Notes: a model not told the origin generated them from the sequence alone. DNA of 64,000 nucleotides from Rhodococcus sp. G-MC3 (GCF_030063335.1 NZ_JASISW010000015.1:1-64000), one strand, 5' to 3'. Positions 24,668 to 33,321 are shown, counted from the stretch's first letter. Program-made: numbers and translations.

Positions 24668-25339
24668 ATGACGCGGGTTCAGAGGATCTTGGCTACGTTG
24701 GCGCTCACTTCAGTGCTCGGTCTTGCTACCTCTGGCTGCGGGTCCACCGAACCCAGCGCCGGCACCGACCTTGCTGCGCCACCGGCGACATCCCTGGCGA
24801 CCGCCGCACCTGAGGCCACCGATTCCTCAGGAGTACCCGCGGCGGCACCGGAGGTGGTGACACCGGAGGTGGTGACACCGGATCCTGCCGAAGCCGCCGC
24901 AAATTCTGCTCCTGTTGCGATACCGCCGGTCCCCAATCGCGACGACGTCAATGTCGATGCACGGGACTTCGAGCGCGGCGACGGCCAATACTTCTTCAAG
25001 ACGCCCAGCGGAAACGCATTCTGCGCATTCCATTCCTCCAACGCTCCCGGTACCGACGTCGGATGCCAGGTCCACTACTCGGTTCCCGGTAACACCGGTC
25101 GCCTGTGCCTCAATACCGAAAACAACACCTATGGCGTCCAGATCCGCAACGGCGGGACCGTCGAACAGATCTGTACCAATCAGGGGATTTTCGTCAACAC
25201 CGACCCGCGCGTACTCGAGTACGGTCAGACCATCGGCGTACAGGGCGACATCTGCAGGTCCACCGAGGCCGGCGTTACCTGCTACAGCGGATCCGGGTCG
25301 GGTTTCATGATCTCCCGCGACGTCAACATCGCATTCTGA
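24668..25339 (+). CDS. Secreted lipoprotein, paralogue 1
   Basis: A 223-residue lipoprotein: signal peptide to LATSGCGST (lipid-anchored Cys), then a low-complexity Ala/Pro/Thr/Val linker with an exact internal repeat (EVVTP twice, DNA near 24849-24878). The C-terminal ~130 residues contain six or more cysteines (GNAFCAFHS, GCQVHYS, RLCLNTE, QICTNQG, DICRSTE, VTCYSGSG), probably disulfide-linked, with the motif YFFKTPSGNAFC. The following gene encodes a protein of the same layout. It is exported and exposed on the outside of the membrane; the role is unknown. Confidence 0.75.
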   Translation: MTRVQRILATLALTSVLGLATSGCGSTEPSAGTDLAAPPATSLATAAPEATDSSGVPAAAPEVVTPEVVTPDPAEAAANSAPVAIPPVPNRDDVNVDARDFERGDGQYFFKTPSGNAFCAFHSSNAPGTDVGCQVHYSVPGNTGRLCLNTENNTYGVQIRNGGTVEQICTNQGIFVNTDPRVLEYGQTIGVQGDICRSTEAGVTCYSGSGSGFMISRDVNIAF

Positions 25340-25352
25340 GAAGGGCTAGAAC

Positions 25353-25958
25353 ATGATTCGTCGAATACTCGTTGTCACCGCTGCCATGGCTCTCGCTACC
25401 GCCGCGCTGACGGGGTGCGGTGATCAATCCGCTCCCGTTGCCGCGCCACCCTCAGCCACAGGCGTTGCGCCCGTGACAACTTCGCTACCCGAGCCTTCGG
25501 TGGCGGCGCCTCCCGGTACCGGTACGCCGCAGACTCAGCAGGTCACGAAGAGTGAATCCGCACCTGTCACCGTCGTCGACCCCGCCGGTTTCGCGCAGGA
25601 AGGGAACGGCATTGCATGGGTCTCGCCGAGTGGGAAGATCTTTTGTCGAATCGCGGAGGGCCAGTACTCGAGCGGATGCCAATCAGGCAGCGCGCCGATA
25701 CCTGCCGGGGCCGACTGCGTGACGCCCTCCTTCACCATCGATCAACTGAGCAAAGGCTTCTATCTCAATCCGGGCCTGGTGACGCCGACCTGCTTCAACC
25801 AGGGCACATTCGGCAGCGAAAATTCAAAGGTGCTGGGCTACAACGAGTCCATCAGCTCCGGAGGCTTCACCTGCACTTCACGTATGGACGCGATGGTCTG
25901 CGACGCCGGCGGCGGACACGGCTTCTCCCTGTCGATGCAAGCGGCAACCTGGAATTGA
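25353..25958 (+). CDS. Secreted lipoprotein, paralogue 2
   Basis: A 201-residue lipoprotein with signal peptide ending TAALTGCGDQ, a Pro/Ala/Thr linker and a Cys-rich C-terminal domain (IAWVSPSGKIFCRI, SSGCQSG, PTCFNQGTFG, GFTCTSR, MVCDAGGG). The motif order parallels the preceding protein (S-P-S/T-G-x-x-FC ... C-x-NQG-x-F ... C), so the two arose by tandem duplication and diverged strongly. The gap between them is 13 bp, with an aagggc-type ribosome binding site. Function unknown; perhaps a two-component surface factor. Confidence 0.75.
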   Translation: MIRRILVVTAAMALATAALTGCGDQSAPVAAPPSATGVAPVTTSLPEPSVAAPPGTGTPQTQQVTKSESAPVTVVDPAGFAQEGNGIAWVSPSGKIFCRIAEGQYSSGCQSGSAPIPAGADCVTPSFTIDQLSKGFYLNPGLVTPTCFNQGTFGSENSKVLGYNESISSGGFTCTSRMDAMVCDAGGGHGFSLSMQAATWN

Positions 25959-25983
25959 CACCAGCCTTGGCTACCCTGTTGCC

Positions 25984-26511
25984 ATGACCGAGCCGATCCA
26001 CACCGAGCGGTTGCTGCTGCGCACCTACGAGCCTGCGGACGCCGAGCGGATGTTGACCTACTACGCGGATCCCGACGTGTGCCGCTACCTGCTCTACGAA
26101 GCCTGGACGTTCGATGATGCTGTAGCCGCTGTCGAAAAACGAATGAAACGTACCCATCTCGCCTCTGGCGCAATCGCTTGTGTCGTCGAGCTGGACGGTC
26201 GCGTGATAGGAAACGTCGGGGCATGGCTCATCGACGATTCGCCCTCACTCGTCGAACTCGGGTGGACCTTCTCCCCCGCCGAGTCTGGCCGCGGCTACGC
26301 GAGCGAAGCAGTGACCGCCCTGATCGACCACGTGTTCAGCGAACCTCAGATACATCGCGTGAGTGCGCAGATGGACGCGCGCAACGACGCCTCCGCTCGT
26401 CTTGCTCGACGCGTCGGGATGCAGCAGGAGGCGCATTTTCGACGAAACTGGTGGTGCAAAGGCGAGTGGACCGACACATTCGTCTTCGCACTGTTGCGCG
26501 AGGACTTCTAA
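25984..26511 (+). CDS. GNAT-family N-acetyltransferase (RimJ/RimL-like)
   Basis: A 175-residue protein with the RimJ/RimL layout: ETERLLLR-like start (HTERLLLRTYEP), VIGNVGAWLID beta strand, ELGWTFSPAESGRGYASEAVTALIDHVF containing the acetyl-CoA pyrophosphate loop (SGRGYA in place of Q/RxxGxG/A), and DARNDASARLARRVGMQQEAHF near the end. It transfers an acetyl group from acetyl-CoA to an amine, often a protein N-terminus or a small molecule. ATG 25984 follows the lipoprotein gene by 25 bp, but a functional link is doubtful. Confidence 0.85.
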   Translation: MTEPIHTERLLLRTYEPADAERMLTYYADPDVCRYLLYEAWTFDDAVAAVEKRMKRTHLASGAIACVVELDGRVIGNVGAWLIDDSPSLVELGWTFSPAESGRGYASEAVTALIDHVFSEPQIHRVSAQMDARNDASARLARRVGMQQEAHFRRNWWCKGEWTDTFVFALLREDF

Positions 26512-26614
26512 ATCCGGGGAGGGCAGTGACGCCCTACGAAAACGTCATCGGACCGAGCGGCCGACGCACACTCACTGGGAAAAAGTTGTCGGTGCCTGAT
26601 GCCACGATGGCAGC

Positions 26615-27388
26615 ATGTCACGACTCGACGAGGGCTTCGCCCCACCATCGGCCTGTGTGCAATGGTGCCAGCTGCGCACCTACGACCTGAATGTCCTCGA
26701 CGACGGCGTCGAGGTTGACCTCGACTGGTGGAACAGGCACCTCGACCGCGCAGGCCACGACATCCGGTTGCGCGGACGCAACCTCGACGGTCAGATTGTC
26801 TCCGGCGGGCTCGCGACGGTACAGCGCAACGATCTTCGTATCGACACCGATCTCGCCGAGGCCGAACACCCTTCGCTCGGCCTGCTGTTTCTCTGCGCCG
26901 CCTGGCAGGGCAGCCATAAATACCGCAAAGCGATGCGGAGATTCCCCGACGTCCACAACCCGCACCTGACGCGCCCCGACGAGAATCCTGTCGCCAAAAC
27001 AATGACCGTGCTCGAACGGTGCCTACGTGACCGCGCGGTCCCGGAGCTTGCGAACGGATCCTGGTCGGGATGGCCAGACACCCCGGGCGTCGGAATGTCC
27101 CTGATGGCCACGTTCCTGTGGGCGGCCAAAGCGTCCGTGGACGGCGGGCGGGCGCAGTTGATCGACCAATACGGGGTGTCGACCCTTATCCACGAAGGAT
27201 GGTTGGAGGATCCCGCTGTCACCGGATTCACCCGGCGGCGCTACGACCGTTACGTCGAACTCCTCACTAGCTGGGCAACCGATATCGGCACCAGCCCTGA
27301 ACTCATCGAGATGTGGCTCGTACAGCGGTGGAGCGCCCGGAAAAGCGAAGCGCGCTTCGGCAGCCACGCCCAGCCGACACTGTTCTGA
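26615..27388 (+). CDS. Intact member of a three-copy gene family (possibly OGG-fold)
   Basis: A 257-residue soluble protein, intact from ATG 26615 to TGA. Notable strings are VDLDWWNRHLDRAGHD, LLFLCAAWQGSHKYRK, SWSGWPDTPGVGMSLMATFLWAAKA and ELIEMWLVQRWSARKSEARFG. The C-terminal part resembles actinobacterial proteins labelled '8-oxoguanine DNA glycosylase OGG fold'; I recall this label but cannot verify it, and the usual helix-hairpin-helix Lys/Asp pair is not obvious. A frameshifted copy (14807) and a 153-bp fragment (18762) lie elsewhere in the window. The gene stands alone between an acetyltransferase and a MerR regulator. Confidence 0.6.
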   Translation: MSRLDEGFAPPSACVQWCQLRTYDLNVLDDGVEVDLDWWNRHLDRAGHDIRLRGRNLDGQIVSGGLATVQRNDLRIDTDLAEAEHPSLGLLFLCAAWQGSHKYRKAMRRFPDVHNPHLTRPDENPVAKTMTVLERCLRDRAVPELANGSWSGWPDTPGVGMSLMATFLWAAKASVDGGRAQLIDQYGVSTLIHEGWLEDPAVTGFTRRRYDRYVELLTSWATDIGTSPELIEMWLVQRWSARKSEARFGSHAQPTLF

Positions 27389-27422
27389 ACTGCGGGTGCT
27401 TGACCCCTCTAATCCGAGCTTC

Positions 27423-27839
27423 TCATACGTGCGCGTGAGCGGTGGCGGAATCAAAGGGCGCCCATGGGGTTTCCCGTAGAGCCGGGCAATGCTCGGGCGT
27501 CGGGTTATGCGCAATGTCGATCATCGAGTCGAGTGCGTCGCGGGCGGCAGCCATGCTTGCCATCGCGGCGGTGAGGCGGTCGCGTTCAGCGGTCAGAATG
27601 TCGAAGGACTCGGGTGAGCTCTGACCCGAGTCGATGCACGGCAGTAACTGCAAGATTGTCCGGCTCGGTAGGCCGGCGGTGAAAAGGTGTTGGATCAGCT
27701 TCACGCGCTCCACGGCCGATTCATGGTAAATGCGCTGGCCGCTGAGGCTGCGTTCGGAGACGAGCAAGCCCTGTTCGCCGTAATAGCGCAGTGCTCTCGT
27801 GCTGACACCTGCCTGCTGTGCTACCTCGCCTATGCGCAT
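27423..27839 (-). CDS. MerR-family transcriptional regulator
   Basis: A 138-residue protein. The N-terminal winged helix-turn-helix reads MRIGEVAQQAGVSTRALRYYGEQGLL, the MerR signature, followed by SLSGQRIYHESAVERVKLIQ and a coiled-coil dimerisation helix. The C-terminal ~25 residues include a single Cys, so it is a small-molecule rather than classic metal sensor. It is divergent from the SDR gene at 27969, whose promoter carries a MerR-like dyad, making that gene its likely target. Confidence 0.88.
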   Translation of the reverse strand: MRIGEVAQQAGVSTRALRYYGEQGLLVSERSLSGQRIYHESAVERVKLIQHLFTAGLPSRTILQLLPCIDSGQSSPESFDILTAERDRLTAAMASMAAARDALDSMIDIAHNPTPEHCPALRETPWAPFDSATAHAHV

Positions 27840-27874
27840 CCAGATGCTCCTCGAGTCGGTCGTTTCGCCTCGGA

Positions 27875-27905
27875 CTTGACCTTGACGCCAACGTGAGGTT
27901 TTAGC
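27875..27905 (+). promoter_or_regulatory. MerR-type operator/promoter of the SDR gene
   Basis: ACCTTGACGCCAACGTGAGGT (dyad ACCT...AGGT) lies between TTGACC and TAGCCT-like hexamers, with an extended spacer of about 19 bp. This is the arrangement MerR proteins activate by untwisting. It sits between the divergent MerR gene and the SDR gene. Confidence 0.55.
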
Positions 27906-27968
27906 CTAGTCGATATCGGGCCCGAAGCGACCCGAGAAACGAAAGACTCACAAGGAAGCAAGGTCCCC

Positions 27969-28694
27969 ATGGACATCTCAGATCACATTGCCCTCGTCAC
28001 CGGCGCCAACCGCGGCATCGGCCGCCAGTTCGTAGCCGAGCTACTCGAACGTGGGGTTCGCAAGGTGTATGCGACGGCTCGTCGGACCGAGACGCTCGAC
28101 TTCGACGACAGCAGGGTGGTGCCGCTCCGGCTCGACCTGGCCGACGCCGAGTCCGTCGTCGCGGCGGCGGCTGCGGCATCCGATGTCACCCTGCTCGTCA
28201 ACAACGCCGGAATCTCGACCGGTGCCTCACTCGTAACCGGCGACCTGGTCGAGATTCGCCGCGAAATGGACACGCACTTCTGGGGAACCCTCGGTGTGAT
28301 CCGCGAATTCGCCCCGGTCCTCGCCGCCAGTGGTGGCGGCGCGATCGTCAACGTTCTGTCGGCTCTATCCTGGTTCGCCACACCGACTTCTGGTGCCTAT
28401 TCCGCGGCAAAGGCAGCCGAGTGGAATATGACGAACGGCGTGCGCCTCGAACTAGCCGCTCAGGGGACCTTCGTGCAGGGTGTGCTTCTCGGCGCAGCAG
28501 ACACCGACATCGCGGCCGGATACGACGGACCCAAGATCGATCCCCGCGACGTGCCGCGCTCTTCACTCGATGGTCTTGCCGCCGGCTCGATCGAGGTGAT
28601 CGTCGACGACTGGACCGCGATGGTCAAGGCATCACTCGCTGGCGATCCCTCCGAGTTCTACGCCCAGATGACCGCGCTGCTCGGAACCAACTAA
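27969..28694 (+). CDS. Short-chain dehydrogenase/reductase
   Basis: A 241-residue classical SDR. The cofactor loop is TGANRGIGRQF (TGxxxGxG), then NNAGIST, and the active-site Ser and YSAAKAAEW (YxxxK) follow at about 135-150. It binds NAD(P)H and reduces or oxidises a carbonyl/alcohol in the cytosol; the substrate is unknown. ATG 27969 follows caaggaagcaagg. It is divergent from and probably activated by the MerR regulator at 27423. A strong hairpin follows the gene. Confidence 0.88.
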   Translation: MDISDHIALVTGANRGIGRQFVAELLERGVRKVYATARRTETLDFDDSRVVPLRLDLADAESVVAAAAAASDVTLLVNNAGISTGASLVTGDLVEIRREMDTHFWGTLGVIREFAPVLAASGGGAIVNVLSALSWFATPTSGAYSAAKAAEWNMTNGVRLELAAQGTFVQGVLLGAADTDIAAGYDGPKIDPRDVPRSSLDGLAAGSIEVIVDDWTAMVKASLAGDPSEFYAQMTALLGTN

Positions 28695-28713
28695 CCATCT
28701 GGCGCACGTGATT

Positions 28714-28745
28714 CCGCCGGGCGGCGCATCATCGCCGCCCGGCGG
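28714..28745 (+). terminator. Strong GC hairpin after the SDR gene
   Basis: A perfect 13-bp inverted repeat, CCGCCGGGCGGCG (28714-28726) and CGCCGCCCGGCGG (28733-28745), with a CATCAT loop, lies 20 bp after the SDR stop. No T-run follows, which is common for actinobacterial terminators. Confidence 0.75.
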
Positions 28746-28973
28746 CGCGCCGCCAACTCAAGACGCGAGTGGCGCCGACTGCCCTACCGCGGAGGCCCGC
28801 TTCGGCAACGGTTATTGCATGAACCGGTTGGGACAAGCTCACGGCCCCGCGCCAAGGGTCTACCGAGCTGTGAAGCCGCATCGATTTCGCCAATGAGAAT
28901 CGCGTTGGCCTGGCCGCCGGGAACAGTGCGGAACCGACACGCGACTTCCCGTCGGTGCCGCTAGATTCGGGAG

Positions 28974-29996
28974 ATGTTCTTCATCGCTCTCGCAGTCGTG
29001 CTGACAGCCGTATCGGCCGTCGCCTTCAAGCGCGATCCACGGCGGTTGGTCAACGGACTCGTCTTCGTCGCCGCTCTCACCGCCTGGTTGCTGGGGGCGC
29101 TCAGTCTGCTCAACCGATTGGAGGTCCGCGTCGAAGCAGTACTGATCGTGATCGCGGCGACGTTCATTTTCCTAGCCGTCATCGGCGTCATCAGCGCTGC
29201 TGCCGTGAACGGTGTGGTGGTGATCAGGCGCGAGGGACTTCGCCTGGCGACGGTGCTGCCTCTCGCATTTGCAGTCGTCACGGTCTCGAGCATCGGCTTT
29301 CTGACCGCCATTGTTGCGCTGCTCGAATCCCATTCACTCCCCCTGTGGTTTCTCGCGTGCGTGTGGACCGCGGTGTTGTTCGCGGTGGGCTTGGCGATAC
29401 AGCTTGCGGCATTCGCTGTGCACGCACTGATTTACGGTCATATCGAACCGCCGAGGGGCAGTGCCGCCGTCGTTGCTCTGGGTTGTGGTTTGGGCGCTGG
29501 CGGTAGCGTCACTCCGCTGCTCGCAAGCCGTGTGAATCGCGCGCTCGAGGTGTACCGCGCCGAACTCGACGCCGGTAACCGGCCTGCCCTCGTCATGTCG
29601 GGTGGGCAGGGGACGGACGAGTCGACGGCCGAGGCCACAGCGATGAAGAACTACCTGACCTCGCGTGGCCTCGCCGCCGATCAGGTCCTCGCCGAGACGC
29701 AGTCGCGAACGACGCACGAGAACCTCGTGTTGACCAAGAAGTTGCTCGACTCGCGAGAGCTGTCATCGGAACCGATGATTATCGTGACGAGCGACTTCCA
29801 CGTCCTTCGGACGGCCGCATTCACGCGTGATCTGGGTTTGGCCGCCCATGTGACCGGAGCCCGAACTGCTCGCTTCTACGCTCCGACAGCATTCTTGCGT
29901 GAATTCGCGGCCATCCTGCGCCGCTATTGGAAAGCAAACGCCGCACTGCTGCTCGGCATACTCGTCTTCGTGGTATTTCTGCAGAACGTGAACTGA
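28974..29996 (+). CDS. DUF218 (YdcF/ElyC-type) membrane protein
   Basis: A 340-residue protein. The first ~165 residues form about four to five membrane helices (MFFIALAVVLTAVSAVAF, TVLPLAFAVVTVSSIGFL and others). The rest is a DUF218 domain: VALGCGLGAGGSVTPLLASRVNRAL, LVMSGGQGTDESTAEATAM, ETQSRTTHENLVLTKKLL and VTSDFHVLRTAAF, ending in a last hydrophobic segment. YdcF/ElyC/SanA proteins act in envelope or polyprenyl-carrier metabolism in known cases; the exact reaction is unresolved. The domain is predicted to lie on one face of the membrane. Confidence 0.85.
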   Translation: MFFIALAVVLTAVSAVAFKRDPRRLVNGLVFVAALTAWLLGALSLLNRLEVRVEAVLIVIAATFIFLAVIGVISAAAVNGVVVIRREGLRLATVLPLAFAVVTVSSIGFLTAIVALLESHSLPLWFLACVWTAVLFAVGLAIQLAAFAVHALIYGHIEPPRGSAAVVALGCGLGAGGSVTPLLASRVNRALEVYRAELDAGNRPALVMSGGQGTDESTAEATAMKNYLTSRGLAADQVLAETQSRTTHENLVLTKKLLDSRELSSEPMIIVTSDFHVLRTAAFTRDLGLAAHVTGARTARFYAPTAFLREFAAILRRYWKANAALLLGILVFVVFLQNVN

Positions 29997-30373
29997 CGTC
30001 CCCTCGTGCAAACAAGTCGTCGCCATCACGGCGGGCAAACGAAACCAGATCTGGGCTGACCGAAAAGTCTCTCCCTGATTTCAGAGACCGTCCGTCGCGG
30101 TACTCGATGACCTGACAACCGCGATCGGTCGCCGAACGACGGATTTTCTCCGACGGGGGAACCGATCGCCGTCGGCGTGCGTCCAAGCAGACAGGGACCC
30201 TCGCTGCGGTGGTCAACCGAGGGATGAGTGTTGGGGGCAATCATGAGTCAGTTGGGTGTATCGGCCGAGCACCTCACAGAGTCCAGATTGTCCACGATCG
30301 CGACCCTGCGACGGAATTGACCAGGCCCAGCGAATTCAAACGAGAAGTAAGACCTGACACCGGAGGAGATCCC
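29997..30373. other. 377-bp gap before the tandem small-gene array
   Basis: No gene was recognised. It contains inverted-repeat-like GC-rich stretches around 30118-30180 (such as cgacggattt and ccgtcggcg) that may be structured, but no known riboswitch core could be matched. Confidence 0.35.
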
Positions 30374-30776
30374 ATGACAAACGACGCCCTTCGCGCACTG
30401 CTCGCAGCATCCCGATCGTCGGACTTCGAATCGCGGGACCAGGCAGCCATAGAGTTGGCTAAATATCTCCCGGATCCCATGGTTGAATGCCGACTCGTTT
30501 AGATGCTCCGCGATTCTGACATCGCGATACAGACCGATGCAGCTGAATCCTTGACGACCCGAGCAGGGCGATCAGGGCTGGAGTGTGCTGCGCGAACTCG
30601 GCGAAAGGCTGGAAGGCTCCGACGCCGACGACATCGCTTACACACTGCAGGAGCTGCAAGGTTTACGAAACATTCCTGTCCTGCAAGAAGCGCGAACGGT
30701 CGTCGCCGACGAAATGCACGAGTTAGTTAAATTGGGACTTGCCGAATTCGAACAACTCTTCGGCCATTACACGTGA
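30374..30776 (+). pseudogene. HEAT-like small protein, copy 1 (nonsense plus frameshift)
   Basis: ATG 30374 opens MTNDALRALLAASRSSDFESRDQAAIELAKYLPD, colinear with the intact copy 2 (30858). An in-frame TAG at 30500-30502 replaces the Glu codon seen in copy 3 (RLVEM). The frame resumes with MLRDSDIAIQTDAAESL, then a 2-base deletion near 30585 shifts into the frame of LRELGERLEGSDADDIAYTLQEL, which matches LRDLGERLEDPDADHIAYLLQEL of copy 2, down to the common end EQLFGH. It is thus a full-length but inactivated copy. Confidence 0.8.
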
Positions 30777-30857
30777 CAGGGACATCGATGATACGCCGCA
30801 CAAATATTGCGAATGCGAATTGCAACTGATGACCACCATGACAATCACAGAGATTCC

Positions 30858-31274
30858 ATGACCGACGACGCTGTCAACTCGCTGTTGTCCGCATCATGGT
30901 CAACTGATTGGGCCGCGAGAGAAAAAGCGTGTGTCGACATGGGCGCGCTATTGCCCAACTCCACCCTCGAACACCGCCTCGCGGAGTTGCTCAGGGATCC
31001 AAATCTTGCCGTACAACCCGCTGCTGCCGAAGCGTTGGTCACGCAAGGCGGGAGACGAGGGCTCACTGCCGTGTTGCGCGATCTCGGCGAACGGCTTGAA
31101 GACCCTGACGCCGACCACATCGCATACTTACTTCAGGAGCTCCAAGGCCTACGCGACATGCCGATATTGCAAGACGCAAGAGCCATCGTCGCCGAGGGCG
31201 CGGATCCCTCCGTGAGATCCGGGCTAGCCGAGCTCGAACAGCTATTCGGCCATTGTGCGCGTAAGGACAAGTAG
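30858..31274 (+). CDS. HEAT-like small protein, copy 2 (intact)
   Basis: A 138-residue acidic, all-helical protein (start MTDDAVNSLLSASWSTDWAA). Alternating helices with ALLPNSTLEHRLAELLRDPN and VQPAAAEALVTQGGRRGLTAV resemble HEAT/Armadillo-type repeats, the second matching the usual 'D...A...AL...G' pattern. It is the only undamaged member of a three-gene tandem array. Short acidic HEAT-like proteins often serve as immunity or adaptor proteins, but no toxin is adjacent, so the role is unknown. Confidence 0.65.
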   Translation: MTDDAVNSLLSASWSTDWAAREKACVDMGALLPNSTLEHRLAELLRDPNLAVQPAAAEALVTQGGRRGLTAVLRDLGERLEDPDADHIAYLLQELQGLRDMPILQDARAIVAEGADPSVRSGLAELEQLFGHCARKDK

Positions 31275-31314
31275 TGCAGCGCTTCCCGAGTTCTTCAACT
31301 GTGAAACCAATTTC

Positions 31315-31614
31315 ATGACCACAGAGCCAATCGCAAATCTGCTCGCCGCATCTTGTTCGCCAGATTGGGACTCCAGAGATCAAGCAGCATCGGCGATGGC
31401 GGCGTTCCTACCCAGTCGAGTAGTCGAGCTCCGACTAGTCGAGATGCACGACGCCGATATCGCAGTCCAGGTGTCCGCCACGAATCACTTGTCACACGAG
31501 GTGGGCGATCTGGACATGAAGGCACCGATCAACCTCAGGGAAGCGTCGACCCACTCTGTCGACGCTTCCAAGACACCATCGGTTCCGCCTCTTGAAGCCG
31601 CCACACCGGGCTGA
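31315..31614 (+). CDS. HEAT-like small protein, copy 3 (C-terminus replaced)
   Basis: A 99-residue protein whose first ~65 residues ([20 protein letters not shown], then [25 protein letters not shown]) align with copies 1 and 2. The rest (from about [11 protein letters not shown]) is unrelated, Ser/Pro-rich, and replaces the second helical half. It may be a decaying copy with a fortuitous tail rather than a functional protein. It lies 40 bp after copy 2 and 26 bp before the cyclase gene. Confidence 0.5.
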   Translation: MTTEPIANLLAASCSPDWDSRDQAASAMAAFLPSRVVELRLVEMHDADIAVQVSATNHLSHEVGDLDMKAPINLREASTHSVDASKTPSVPPLEAATPG

Positions 31615-31640
31615 TTGACACCCACGATGACACTCAGACA

Positions 31641-32474
31641 ATGATGGGCGCTGTGATCCTGTGGATAGTTGCAGCCGGAGTCGAGCTCGCCGTCATCATC
31701 GCGCTCGGTGTTCTCCTCATCGTGTCGAGCAGGAAGCTGAAATCCACTCGGTCAGCCTTGGAACGCGCCCTCAGCGAATCACCGCGCCGCCGCCGCCGCG
31801 GCCTGGTCCCGCTCGCCATCAAGACAACGTTCAGTGCTGCGGATTCGCTGATCAACAAGGGGTTCGGCGCGACCGTACGGAACTCCGTCGAGGACCTCGC
31901 AGGCTGGGCAAGGGTCGAACGCCCCGACCTGGCCAGAATGACCGCCAACGGCGACATCGTCGTCATGTTCTCGGACATCGAAGGATCTACCGCGCGCAAC
32001 CAGGAGTTGGGCGACCGCGGGTGGATGAAACTGCTCGAGAAGCACAACAGACTGATCTCCAAGCAGGTCGGCGAGCACGGCGGCCACGTCGTAAAAAATC
32101 AGGGCGACGGCTTCATGATCGCGTTCTCCGACCCAGCCCAGGCGGTGCGATGCGGCATCTGCGTGCAGGAGGCGCTTGCCGAGAACCCAGATCGCTGGGA
32201 CCAGATCCGGGTACGCATGGGCGTGCACGTCGGCAGATCGGTGCGACGCGGCGACGATATCTTCGGGCTGAACGTGGCTATGGCTGCCCGGGTCGCCAAT
32301 CAGGCCGAGGGCGGGGAAATCCTCGTCAGCGAGACGGTTCGTGAAGCGATCGGCACTGCACATGACATCTCGCTCGGTACACCGCGCGAGGTCGAACTCA
32401 AGGGCATGAAGGGCAGCCATCAGCTGTTCCCCGTCGCACTACCGGCCGCTGACGTTGTCCGACAGCTGAATTGA
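31641..32474 (+). CDS. Membrane-anchored class III adenylate/guanylate cyclase
   Basis: A 277-residue protein with one N-terminal membrane helix ([21 protein letters not shown]), an Arg-rich juxtamembrane region ([10 protein letters not shown]) and a helical connector. The class III catalytic domain follows (about 105-265): [16 protein letters not shown] provides the first metal-binding Asp, then [11 protein letters not shown] the second, and [26 protein letters not shown] the later active-site region including the transition-state Asn/Arg positions. It probably makes cAMP on the cytosolic face. Substrate specificity was not resolved. Confidence 0.88.
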   Translation: MMGAVILWIVAAGVELAVIIALGVLLIVSSRKLKSTRSALERALSESPRRRRRGLVPLAIKTTFSAADSLINKGFGATVRNSVEDLAGWARVERPDLARMTANGDIVVMFSDIEGSTARNQELGDRGWMKLLEKHNRLISKQVGEHGGHVVKNQGDGFMIAFSDPAQAVRCGICVQEALAENPDRWDQIRVRMGVHVGRSVRRGDDIFGLNVAMAARVANQAEGGEILVSETVREAIGTAHDISLGTPREVELKGMKGSHQLFPVALPAADVVRQLN

Positions 32475-32587
32475 CTCCGGAGGTCCGCCACCTCGCGATC
32501 GATGGCCAGCGGCTCGCGATACCTACGACGACGTCCCAACCAACCCGGATAACCGTAGAACGCGACGATGCGCGGTAGCTTGGGTCC

Positions 32588-33118
32588 ATGGATGGAGTCG
32601 ATGTCATCGTGTCGCACTGGGCTGTCGCACGCCCCGAACTCGATGTCTCCGGGCTGAAAGTGTTCGGCCGACTACATCGCAGCTTCCTGGTGTACAAGAG
32701 CCGCATTGCCGAGACTTTCGAGAAACACGACATCACCGACTCCGGGTTCGATGTCCTCGCCTGCCTACGGCGTGCGGTACCCGATCATCGCCTCACTGCG
32801 GGTGAACTCGCCGAGCAGACGTTGGTCACGACGGGTGGCCTGTCACTTCGGGTCAAGAGGCTGGAAGACGCCGGGTTCGTTACGCGCTCTCGGGATGCCG
32901 GCGACGCCCGGGTGGTCTACGTCGAACTCACCCCCACCGGCAGTGCGCTCGTCGACAACGTCGCGGACGAGCATTTCAAGAAGCTGAGCGCGATGCTCGG
33001 CGATATGAACGAGGACGACGTGAAGACCCTCTCAGCCCTCCTGGCACGTCTGGAAAATTCCGCGCGCATGGTGGATGGCCCCACCGGAGAGAAAACCTCG
33101 GCGATCACGTCGGTGTAG
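32588..33118 (+). CDS. MarR-family regulator of the catabolic cluster
   Basis: A 176-residue protein with the MarR winged helix: ITDSGFDVLACLRRA, LTAGELAEQTLVTTGGLSLRVKRLEDAGFVTRSRDAGDAR (recognition helix and wing) and VELTPTGSALVD. It sits immediately upstream of, and in the same direction as, the catabolic operon that starts at 33322. Two copies of a CTTAGCGC-type palindrome lie between them and are its probable binding sites. MarR proteins of catabolic clusters usually release DNA on binding the aromatic substrate or its CoA ester. Confidence 0.85.
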   Translation: MDGVDVIVSHWAVARPELDVSGLKVFGRLHRSFLVYKSRIAETFEKHDITDSGFDVLACLRRAVPDHRLTAGELAEQTLVTTGGLSLRVKRLEDAGFVTRSRDAGDARVVYVELTPTGSALVDNVADEHFKKLSAMLGDMNEDDVKTLSALLARLENSARMVDGPTGEKTSAITSV

Positions 33119-33238
33119 CAAAATATTTTTTTAACAAAAGTGACCCGGCGCACACGCCATGTGACCTGCATCTCCTTCGTTTCCATTCGGTAAATCTGAC
33201 GTAAACCCTGCTCGGAAAGCCCGCTGCCACGTTGACGT

Positions 33239-33275
33239 CTTAGCGCTAAGGGATTACAACTGTCTTAGCGCAAAG
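33239..33275. promoter_or_regulatory. Two CTTAGCGC(T/A)AAG boxes, candidate MarR operator
   Basis: A perfect 12-bp palindrome CTTAGCGCTAAG (33239-33250) is followed by a near copy CTTAGCGCAAAG (33264-33275). Centres are 25 bp apart, about 2.4 helical turns, and the second box ends 47 bp before the aldehyde dehydrogenase ATG. The position and symmetry fit tandem MarR dimer binding over the promoter of the catabolic operon. Confidence 0.75.
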
Positions 33276-33321
33276 ATACTTTGTTGCTTCGAACACAGCC
33301 TCTGCCGAACGGACACCACTG

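Noticed and set aside
24849-24878. Tandem repeat inside the first lipoprotein gene
   Set aside because: It is in frame (EVVTP twice), in a low-complexity linker, and of the kind common in lipoprotein linkers; noted in the gene entry only.
30118-30200. Possible c-di-AMP riboswitch before the HEAT-like array (ccgacgggggaacc string)
   Set aside because: Only a short string resembles the riboswitch core and no second conserved block could be found.
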